From NCBI GenBank assembly GCA_016741945.1, contig JACVCQ010000041.1, forward strand, positions 1 to 11,318: 11,318 bases of DNA. Direction: 5' to 3'. Below the pieces are notes generated by a model that was not told the origin of the DNA, searched no databases, and worked only from the letters and a program-made list of their open reading frames with translations. The stretch's first letter is position 1. The number at the start of each line of letters is the position of its first letter. The translations under genes were made by a program, and so were the position numbers. Shown here piece after piece: positions 5,599 to 11,318 of the stretch. Source of the DNA: Chitinophagaceae bacterium. GTDB taxonomy: Bacteria > Bacteroidota > Bacteroidia > Chitinophagales > Chitinophagaceae.

Positions 5599-7170
5599 AT
5601 GGATCTGACTAGACTGAATAAAGACCGAAAGAGAAGAAAACCCGCAATAGATCTTAGCACAATGGTATATGGAAAAGTACCCCCACAGGCTAAAGAATTA
5701 GAGGAAGCTGTTTTGGGTGCTATCATGCTGGAAAAAAGTGCTTTTGATACCGTTACAGAAATTGTGAAACCGGAATGTTTTTATGTAGAAGCACACCAAC
5801 TCATTTTCAAAGCAATGCAAAGCTTGCAACAGAAGAGTATGCCAATCGACATCCTCACTGTTGTGGAAGAACTGAAAATGAAAGAACAACTGGATGCAGT
5901 GGGTGGCCCTTATTATGTTACTAAACTCACCAATACAGTTGTTTCTACCGCAAATATTGACGCTCATGCTCGCATTGTGTTACAAAAATTTATTCAGCGT
6001 GAACTGATCCGCATCAGCGGTGAAATCATTGGCGATGCTTATGAAGACAGTACAGATGTTTTTGATTTACTCGATGACAGTGAAACCAAAATGTTTAATA
6101 TCACCAACAATTATCTCAAAAAGAATTTTGAAGATGTTGGAAATGTATTAGCCAAAACACTGAATAGAATTGATGAGCTCCGAACCAAAACCGAAGATGT
6201 ATCGGGTGTACCGAGTGGATTTTCAACATTAGATCGGGTAACTTATGGATGGCAACCTACTGATTTAATCATTCTTGCGGCTAGACCTTCCGTTGGTAAA
6301 ACAGCTTTCGCATTGAACCTGGCAAGGAATGCAGCACTGAATAAAATTAAACCTGTAGGTGTTGGATTTTTCAGTTTGGAGATGAGCGCATCTCAATTGG
6401 TACAACGTATTCTAAGTGCAGAAAGTGAAATACCACTTGAAAAAATTTCTCGAGGTAAACTTGAAGATCATGAATACGAACAGCTATTACACAAGGGAAT
6501 TAAAGCATTGGAAAATGCACCCCTTTATATTGATGATACTGCCGCTTTGAATATTTTCGAATTCCGTGCCAAGGCAAGAAGAATGGTGAACAAATACAAT
6601 GTCGGACTCATCATCATCGATTACCTGCAGCTAATGAGTGGTAGCGCAGACAGAAATTCAAATCGTGAGCAAGAAATTAGTACCATTTCACGAAGCTTAA
6701 AAGCATTGGCTAAAGAATTAAGTATTCCTATCATTGCATTGAGCCAATTGAGTCGTGCAGTGGAAACCAGAAAAGAAAGTAAAATTCCACAGCTAAGTGA
6801 TCTTCGTGAATCCGGTGCCATTGAACAGGATGCAGATATGGTAATGTTTATCTATCGACCTGAATACTATGAAGTGAATAATAATGAAATGGGGGAAAGT
6901 ACAAAAGGTGAAACCCATATACGTATTGCAAAGCATAGAAATGGTTCGCTTGAAAATATCATACTCAAAGCCAACTTAGCGATCCAGAAATTTGAAGTAG
7001 CGAGTGATGACACTAAATTTTTGGGTAGCGGCAATTACAGACCATTAGCACCTGGTACATTGCCCAATTCAAATACTGAACCGGATGGTGGTAAGCTCTT
7101 TATCCAAAAAGGAAGTAAAATGAATGGAGGCGATTTTGATGAAGGTTTTGATAACGATGTTCCTTTTTAA
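5599..7170 (+). CDS. dnaB: Replicative DNA helicase DnaB
   Basis: This is the hexameric helicase that unwinds DNA at the replication fork. The 523-residue form starts at the ATG at 5599 (MDLTRLNKDRKRRKP), which I recognise as the usual Bacteroidota start. The same frame is open from 5455, but those 48 residues look unlike any DnaB. Domains: an N-terminal helical domain (about 30-135, PPQAKELEEAVLGAIML), a linker helix, and a RecA-like ATPase with Walker A ARPSVGKT at 228-235 (K234), Walker B IIIDYLQL with D341, and the later motifs LSQLSRAVE and SDLRESGAIEQDAD. No intein is present. The tail is polar and ends DFDEGFDNDVPF, which resembles the acidic tip of single-strand binding protein. rsmE follows after 44 bp, so the two are probably cotranscribed. 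Confidence 0.98.
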   Translation: MDLTRLNKDRKRRKPAIDLSTMVYGKVPPQAKELEEAVLGAIMLEKSAFDTVTEIVKPECFYVEAHQLIFKAMQSLQQKSMPIDILTVVEELKMKEQLDAVGGPYYVTKLTNTVVSTANIDAHARIVLQKFIQRELIRISGEIIGDAYEDSTDVFDLLDDSETKMFNITNNYLKKNFEDVGNVLAKTLNRIDELRTKTEDVSGVPSGFSTLDRVTYGWQPTDLIILAARPSVGKTAFALNLARNAALNKIKPVGVGFFSLEMSASQLVQRILSAESEIPLEKISRGKLEDHEYEQLLHKGIKALENAPLYIDDTAALNIFEFRAKARRMVNKYNVGLIIIDYLQLMSGSADRNSNREQEISTISRSLKALAKELSIPIIALSQLSRAVETRKESKIPQLSDLRESGAIEQDADMVMFIYRPEYYEVNNNEMGESTKGETHIRIAKHRNGSLENIILKANLAIQKFEVASDDTKFLGSGNYRPLAPGTLPNSNTEPDGGKLFIQKGSKMNGGDFDEGFDNDVPF

Positions 7171-7173
7171 TGT

Positions 7174-7201
7174 GTGAATGATGAATGGTCAATTGTGAAT
7201 A
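7174..7201. repeat. Degenerate heptamer array after dnaB, single arm
   Basis: Four 7-bp units, GTGAATG, ATGAATG, GTCAATT and GTGAATA, fill most of the dnaB-rsmE gap and begin 3 bp after the dnaB stop. The 15 bases GGTCAATTGTGAATA (7187-7201) match GGTCAATAGTGAATA (2583-2597) at 14 positions, linking it to the array after pheT. No complementary arm is present, so it looks like a decayed or half copy. Confidence 0.55.
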
Positions 7202-7214
7202 ATCCTTTTTCTTG

Positions 7215-7916
7215 ATGGCTTTACCTTTCTTTTATGAACCAACAGTTGCTGTATCTTCCTCATTATTCGAATTGAGTGAAGAAACCAGTAAGCATTGTAT
7301 TCAGGTACTCAGAATGAGAACAGGTGAGCAATTACAACTTACCAATGGTAAAGGCGGATTGTACACAGCCCGCATTGCTAACGAGGATAAAAAACACTGT
7401 ACGGTTACCATCGAATCCGAAAAACAAAATCCTCCTCCCGAGAAAAAAACAATTATTGCCGTTTCATTGCTGAAAAATGCCAGTCGATTTGAATGGTTTT
7501 TAGAAAAAGCAACGGAGGTAGGTATTACAGAAATCGTCCCCTTGATCTGCACAAGAACGGAACATATTCGTTTTCGTTTCGACAGAATGCAACAAATTGT
7601 TATTTCGGCCATGTTGCAAAGTCAACAAAGTTGGTTACCCATTTTACATGAGCCTGTAAAATTTCAGGAATTGGTTCAGCAAAATTCGGCAATACAAAAA
7701 CTCATTGCACATTGTGAAGAGGATTCTAAATCACCCATTCAAACAATCTCACTTACCAAATCTGTATTAATACTGATTGGCCCGGAAGGGGATTTTACTC
7801 CTGAAGAAATCAAATTGGCTATCCATCATTCATTTCAACCTGTCTCTTTGGGAAATACAAGATTGCGCACAGAAACTGCTGCAATGGTTGCCAGTACTTT
7901 TTTATCAATTCGATAG
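7215..7916 (+). CDS. rsmE: 16S rRNA (uracil(1498)-N(3))-methyltransferase RsmE
   Basis: RsmE is an S-adenosylmethionine-dependent methyltransferase of the SPOUT class that methylates U1498 of 16S rRNA. The 233 residues are a normal length. The N-terminal part (about 1-70) fits the PUA-like RNA-binding domain (HCIQVLRMRTGEQLQLTNGKG). The C-terminal part carries the family's trefoil-knot motifs: LLKNASRFEWFLEKATEVGI, LIGPEGDFTPEEI (GPEGDF at 189-194) and SLGNTRLRTETAA (GNTRLRTE at 213-220), which form the cofactor pocket. The ATG at 7215 is preferred to the TTG one codon upstream. It probably shares a transcript with dnaB; a decayed heptamer array occupies the gap. Confidence 0.96.
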   Translation: MALPFFYEPTVAVSSSLFELSEETSKHCIQVLRMRTGEQLQLTNGKGGLYTARIANEDKKHCTVTIESEKQNPPPEKKTIIAVSLLKNASRFEWFLEKATEVGITEIVPLICTRTEHIRFRFDRMQQIVISAMLQSQQSWLPILHEPVKFQELVQQNSAIQKLIAHCEEDSKSPIQTISLTKSVLILIGPEGDFTPEEIKLAIHHSFQPVSLGNTRLRTETAAMVASTFLSIR

Positions 7917-7980
7917 AAAATATCATAAAAAACTCCTTCTATCTTATCAATGGAATCACTTCCTTTTGTAAATTGAATAC

Positions 7981-9573
7981 ATGAGCAGGTATTTATTTGT
8001 TTGCAGTATACTATCGCTTTGGCTGATACAATCTTGTAGTAATGGCAATACCAAAAAGCCCGTTATTAGAGACACTACGATCACGGTAGCTACTTCCTTC
8101 AATGACCTGTTCATGGATAGTATTGAGTTGGATCAATTCCTTAATAACAACTACACTTACCAAGATTATACAAAACAATTCAATGATTTTTATAAAGATC
8201 GAAACTATGCATATGCTTGGTTTGATAGCAGTGGGCTTTCAGAACAAGCATCAAACTTCAGGAACTTACAATTGAATTATATCAACAGCTTTGAAGACAG
8301 TAGTTTGTATCATCCTGAGATGGAGCAATTACTTCAACGCTTTATTTTATCCAATAAAAGAAATAAGCCGGTAGACTCATTGGTATTGAAAACTGAATTG
8401 TTACTGACCGGACAGTTTTTCCGCTATGCAGCTAAAGTATACAAAGGAAGTGATATTGATGCAACTGAACTGGGCTGGTTTATTCCCAGAAAAAAAATTG
8501 ACCTTCATGCATTACTGGATTCAGCCATCCTTCATAAAAATGAAGAATCATATGCACCCCTTAACCAGCAGTATAAAAAGCTGCAACAATACATAGGACG
8601 CTACTCCATATTGGCCAAACAAAATTCAGTAGATCTTATTCCCACACTTCAAAAATCACTGCGAATAGGCGATTCGGCAACTATTCTTTTATCCATTAAG
8701 AAGCATTTACAGCTTGTGGGCGATCTGGAAGAAAATATTGATAGTCCTTTATTTGATACAGCCCTCATTATGGCTACTAAAAAATATCAACAAAGAATGG
8801 GACTAACCGTGGATGGCGTTATTGGTAATAAAATGATTACTGAAATGAATGTGCCATTGAAACAAAGGTTACGCCAAATACTGATCAACCTAGAACGCTT
8901 AAGATGGATGCCACCTGAAAAAGACACCAACTATATTTTAGTAAATATTCCGGAATACAAAATGCATGTGTATGATAGTGGTCGGCTACAATTTGATATT
9001 AATGTCATTGTAGGTACTGCTGCAAATAATACCGTTATTTTCAATGATAAACTTCAATACATCGTATTCAGCCCATACTGGAATGTACCCGAAAGCATTG
9101 TAAAAGGTGAAATTCTACTTGCGATCAAAAAAAATCCGAATTATCTCACCAAACAGAATATGGAAATCATTAGTGAAGGTAAGATACCTGTGATCAGACA
9201 AAATCCGGGGCCCAGTAACTCGCTGGGGCTCGTGAAATTTCTTTTCCCGAATAATTACAATATCTATTTCCACGATACACCGAATCGAAATCTTTTTTCG
9301 CAATCAAGCAGAAGTTTTAGTCATGGTTGTATCCGTATTGCAGAGCCTAAAAAATTGGCAGCCTATCTGTTACGACAAGATAGTAACTGGAATAATCGAA
9401 CCATTGATAGTGCCATGCATTTGAAGAAAGAAAAATGGGTAGCCTTGAAAAAAGCAGTACCGGTATTCATTGTTTATTTTACAGCCTGGGTAGATAAAAA
9501 TGGAGAACTCAATTTCAGAAAAGACATTTATAAACATGACGAAAAAATGGCTAAAAAATTGTTTAAATCATAA
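7981..9573 (+). CDS. L,D-transpeptidase lipoprotein, YcbB/LdtD-like
   Basis: The protein is predicted to form or remodel 3-3 cross-links in peptidoglycan from the periplasm. Its 530 residues begin with a hydrophobic signal ending LIQSC, giving a lipidation site at C19, so it is probably membrane anchored. Then come a helical scaffold region (about 40-220), a peptidoglycan-binding type 1 domain (about 222-290, with LTVDGVIGNKMITEMN), and the YkuD catalytic domain (about 318-480). The catalytic signature is H431 in YFHDTP and C450 in SFSHGCIRI; the 19-residue spacing equals that of E. coli YcbB, and the scaffold-PGBD-YkuD order is also that of YcbB. It starts 64 bp after rsmE and may have its own promoter, though none is clear. 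The family call is firm; which cross-link it makes is inferred. Confidence 0.93.
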   Translation: MSRYLFVCSILSLWLIQSCSNGNTKKPVIRDTTITVATSFNDLFMDSIELDQFLNNNYTYQDYTKQFNDFYKDRNYAYAWFDSSGLSEQASNFRNLQLNYINSFEDSSLYHPEMEQLLQRFILSNKRNKPVDSLVLKTELLLTGQFFRYAAKVYKGSDIDATELGWFIPRKKIDLHALLDSAILHKNEESYAPLNQQYKKLQQYIGRYSILAKQNSVDLIPTLQKSLRIGDSATILLSIKKHLQLVGDLEENIDSPLFDTALIMATKKYQQRMGLTVDGVIGNKMITEMNVPLKQRLRQILINLERLRWMPPEKDTNYILVNIPEYKMHVYDSGRLQFDINVIVGTAANNTVIFNDKLQYIVFSPYWNVPESIVKGEILLAIKKNPNYLTKQNMEIISEGKIPVIRQNPGPSNSLGLVKFLFPNNYNIYFHDTPNRNLFSQSSRSFSHGCIRIAEPKKLAAYLLRQDSNWNNRTIDSAMHLKKEKWVALKKAVPVFIVYFTAWVDKNGELNFRKDIYKHDEKMAKKLFKS

Positions 9574-9580
9574 AGACAAT

Positions 9581-9606
9581 CTGATTCAGTTGAATTACTG
9601 AATCAG
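9581..9606 (+). terminator. Perfect 10-bp stem-loop after the L,D-transpeptidase gene
   Basis: CTGATTCAGT (9581-9590) pairs perfectly with ACTGAATCAG (9597-9606) around a 6-nt loop, starting 7 bp after the stop codon. There is no T run after it, so it is a poor intrinsic terminator. It could be a 3' mRNA-stabilising hairpin. As a DNA inverted repeat ending 18 bp before the -7 box of the next gene, it could instead be an operator. Function unknown. Confidence 0.5.
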
Positions 9607-9624
9607 AGACTTCAACTACTTTCT

Positions 9625-9632
9625 TACCTTTG
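9625..9632 (+). promoter_or_regulatory. -7 promoter box for the acetyltransferase-like gene
   Basis: TACCTTTG is a perfect match to the Bacteroidota -7 consensus TAnnTTTG and lies 15 bp before the ATG at 9648, giving a short leader. No clear -33 TTTG is seen; the expected region overlaps the end of the stem-loop at 9581-9606. Its position excludes the upstream TTG at 9630 as the start codon, since that would lie inside the promoter box. Confidence 0.6.
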
Positions 9633-9647
9633 TGTAAACCTGCGACT

Positions 9648-10820
9648 ATGCATTTGATTGAAGTAAATGATACAGCTACAAAGAAAGAGTTTCTTGAGGT
9701 AAGTGCACGACTCAACCAACACAATCCCGCTTATATCAGACCGCTAGATAATGAGGTAGAAGCTGTATTTGATGCTGAAAAAAACAAACAATTCAAATAT
9801 GGTACTGCCAAGCGTTGGATTGCTGAAACTGATGATGGTGAAGTGGTGGGTCGTATCGCTGCATTTACCAGTTCTAAATACATCAATAAAGGAACTGATT
9901 TCCCAACAGGTGGTATTGGATTTTTTGATTGTATCAATGACCAGGCTACTGCCAATCTGTTATTTGATACTGCAAAACAATGGTTACAAGAACAAGGCAT
10001 GGAAGCCATGGATGGCCCCATAAATTTTGGCGATCGCGATAAATGGTGGGGATTGATGGTAGAAGGATTTGACAAAGAGCCGATGTATGGCATGTCGTTT
10101 AATCCTGATTATTATGAATCACTCTTTACTACCTATGGATTTCAGAACTACTATAATCAGTATTATTATTCCATGAAGGTAGATGACCCCCTACCCCCGC
10201 GTTTTCCGGAGAGACATGCAAAATTCAAAGGCAAAGCTGGTTATGAAGCCAAACATGTGAAACTATCTGAGTTAGATAAATATGCGGGAGATTTTGCCAC
10301 TGTTTACAATGCCGCTTGGGCACAACATGGAGAAAACAAAGAGATCACCAAAGACCAAGTGATCAAATTATTCAAAACGATGAAACCCATCATGGATGAA
10401 CGGGTAGTATGGTTTGCTTATTATAAGGAGGAACCCATTGCTATGTTCATCAATATTCCCGATATCAATCAGTACTTCAAACACTTCCATGGGAAATTCG
10501 GCATCTTACAAAAACTACATCTTTTATGGATGAAATATACAGGTGCTTGTAAACGATTGACAGGCTTGGCATTTGGCGTAGTGCCAAAATACCAGGCCCT
10601 GGGTATCGACAGTTTTTTAATCTATGAATGTGGTTTATTGATCCAAAATAAAGGTTGGTATTTTGAGTATGAAATGGGTTGGGCCGGTGACTGGAATCCA
10701 AAAATGCTAAATATCTACAAAAGCCTAGGCGGAATACCCAGTCGCAGAATGGTCACATACCGTTACCTTTTCGATCAAAACCGAGCTTTTGAAAGACATC
10801 CGGAGATGGAATATAAGTAG
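9648..10820 (+). CDS. Acetyltransferase-like (GNAT fold) protein, substrate unknown
   Basis: The 390-residue cytosolic protein resembles a Bacteroidota family I know mainly as hypothetical or GNAT N-acetyltransferase. It appears to have two GNAT-like halves. The first (about 1-175) includes KRWIAETDDGEVVGRIAAFT and GIGFFDCINDQATANLLFD. The second (about 200-385) includes VVWFAYYKEEPIAMFINIPD and the stretch FGVVPKYQALGIDSFLIY, which resembles the acetyl-CoA-binding loop (Q/R-x-x-G-x-G/A) in degenerate form, followed by WNPKMLNIYKSLGG. No signal peptide is present. Start choice: the ATG at 9648 follows a strong -7 box; the in-frame TTG at 9630 lies within that box. The TAG stop is the first codon of a heptamer array. 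Catalytic activity is unproven. Confidence 0.85.
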   Translation: MHLIEVNDTATKKEFLEVSARLNQHNPAYIRPLDNEVEAVFDAEKNKQFKYGTAKRWIAETDDGEVVGRIAAFTSSKYINKGTDFPTGGIGFFDCINDQATANLLFDTAKQWLQEQGMEAMDGPINFGDRDKWWGLMVEGFDKEPMYGMSFNPDYYESLFTTYGFQNYYNQYYYSMKVDDPLPPRFPERHAKFKGKAGYEAKHVKLSELDKYAGDFATVYNAAWAQHGENKEITKDQVIKLFKTMKPIMDERVVWFAYYKEEPIAMFINIPDINQYFKHFHGKFGILQKLHLLWMKYTGACKRLTGLAFGVVPKYQALGIDSFLIYECGLLIQNKGWYFEYEMGWAGDWNPKMLNIYKSLGGIPSRRMVTYRYLFDQNRAFERHPEMEYK

Positions 10821-10915
10821 CTACGAGCCGTGAGCTACGAGCCTCGAGCTAGTCAACAACAAATTTTTACACATTCATTTTTTGCTCGCAGCTCGTAGCT
10901 CACGGCTCGTAGCTA
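10818..10915. repeat. Inverted heptamer array, GCTC type, between the acetyltransferase-like gene and dnaX
   Basis: The arms are 10818-10852 and 10883-10915; their outer 25 bp (10818-10842 with 10891-10915) are perfectly complementary. The right arm is four GCTCnnn units (nnn = GCA, GTA, ACG, GTA) plus GCTA. The loop starts CAACAACAAATTTTT. The left arm begins exactly with the stop codon TAG of the upstream gene, then gives TGA and TAG in the other two frames (10831 and 10850). The right arm ends about 22 bp before the dnaX ATG. The right arm is a near copy of the arm at 5239-5271. Confidence 0.95.
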
Positions 10916-10919
10916 ATAC

Positions 10920-10927
10920 TTATATTG
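10920..10927 (+). promoter_or_regulatory. Weak -7 box candidate for dnaX
   Basis: TATATTG (10921-10927) is one base short of TAnnTTTG and lies 10 bp before the dnaX ATG. The -33 region would fall inside the right arm of the heptamer array. The candidate is poor, but no better one is seen. Confidence 0.22.
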
Positions 10928-10937
10928 CACCACTGAT

Positions 10938-11318
10938 ATGGATAACAAATTCATCGTTTCGGCACGCAAGTATAGACCACAGAATTTTAGTACAGTGGTA
11001 GGGCAGTCGCATATCACTACTACATTGAAAAATGCGATTAAAAACAATCAACTGGCGCATGCATTTTTGTTTTGCGGTCCGAGAGGTGTGGGCAAAACTA
11101 CTTGTGCCCGTATTCTTGCCAAAACAATCAATTGTACCAACCCAACACCAGATGGCGAAGCATGTAATACTTGTAATAGTTGCGTTTCATTTGATGCCGG
11201 AACTTCTTTAAATATCCATGAATTAGATGCTGCCAGTAACAACTCAGTAGAAGATATTCGAACCTTGGTAGAACAAGTACGCTTTGCACCGCAGGCTGGT
11301 AAATACAAAGTATATATT
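10938..11318 (+). CDS. dnaX: DNA polymerase III subunit gamma/tau, 5' part
   Basis: This is the ATPase subunit of the clamp loader that places the sliding clamp on DNA. Only the first 127 codons are present; the frame is open to the last base and the gene continues beyond the window. Translation gives MDNKFIVSARKYRPQNF followed by VVGQ, the standard DnaX start. Walker A is GPRGVGKT at residues 47-54 (K53). The zinc-binding cysteines are C66, C76, C79 and C82 (CNTCNSC), and ELDAASNNSVEDIR follows. Walker B would lie just past the end. The zinc cysteines separate it from RarA and HolB. It starts about 22 bp after a heptamer array. Full length and any programmed frameshift for gamma cannot be judged. 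Confidence 0.96.
   Translation, partial: MDNKFIVSARKYRPQNFSTVVGQSHITTTLKNAIKNNQLAHAFLFCGPRGVGKTTCARILAKTINCTNPTPDGEACNTCNSCVSFDAGTSLNIHELDAASNNSVEDIRTLVEQVRFAPQAGKYKVYI

Noticed and set aside
7912..7943. Stem-loop GATAGAA/TTCTATC after rsmE as a terminator
   Set aside because: The stem is only 7 bp, A/T-rich, with an 18-nt loop and no T tract.
9630..9647. TTG start for the acetyltransferase-like gene
   Set aside because: It lies inside the perfect TACCTTTG promoter box, so it could not be on the transcript; the ATG at 9648 fits.
73..10915. The heptamer arrays as a CRISPR array
   Set aside because: Units are 7 bp, contiguous and inverted, with no spacers of uniform length and no cas genes.
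11048..11308. Minus-strand open frame at the right edge
   Set aside because: It is antisense to the 5' part of dnaX, whose plus-strand translation has clear Walker A and zinc-cysteine motifs.

Overview
The window looks like a chromosomal segment of a Bacteroidota bacterium, probably class Chitinophagia (Chitinophagaceae-like). Reasons: moderately AT-rich DNA, little Shine-Dalgarno signal, a Bacteroidota-type -7 promoter box (TACCTTTG before the acetyltransferase-like gene), and DnaB, DnaX, PheT and RNase Y proteins with sequence features I associate with that class. The lineage call rests on recognition, not on a search. No phage, IS element, CRISPR array, rRNA or tRNA gene is visible.

Layout: the left half is a leftward cluster. 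Read in transcription order it is pheT (phenylalanyl-tRNA synthetase beta), a 95-residue coiled-coil protein, zapA (FtsZ-ring factor) and rny (RNase Y), ending in a strong stem-loop terminator at the left edge. After a 528-bp divergent spacer the right half runs rightward: dnaB (replicative helicase), rsmE (16S rRNA methyltransferase), a lipoprotein L,D-transpeptidase of the YcbB type, an acetyltransferase-like protein of unknown substrate, and the first 127 codons of dnaX (clamp-loader gamma/tau), cut by the window end. The content is housekeeping: replication, division, translation, RNA turnover and wall cross-linking.

The unusual part lies between the genes. Five spacers carry arrays of degenerate 7-bp units. 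Four of these form inverted pairs (arm - loop - complementary arm), and the fifth, at the left edge, shows one arm only. Three sequence types occur (GCTCnnn; GGTCTAT/GGACTAT; AGTGAAT/AGTGAGT), yet all keep the 7-bp period. The stop codons of rny, zapA, pheT and the acetyltransferase-like gene lie at the edge of or inside an array. Because 7 is not a multiple of 3, the arrays place stops in successive frames. The right arms of two loci 5.6 kb apart agree at 30 of 33 positions, and two of the three differences are matched by complementary changes in the opposite arm. A decayed single-arm array follows dnaB. This repeat family is the main candidate for something not well described.

Other points of interest are an SSB-like acidic tail on DnaB, a cluster of DnaA-box-like nonamers upstream of dnaB, and the coiled-coil partner coupled to zapA.
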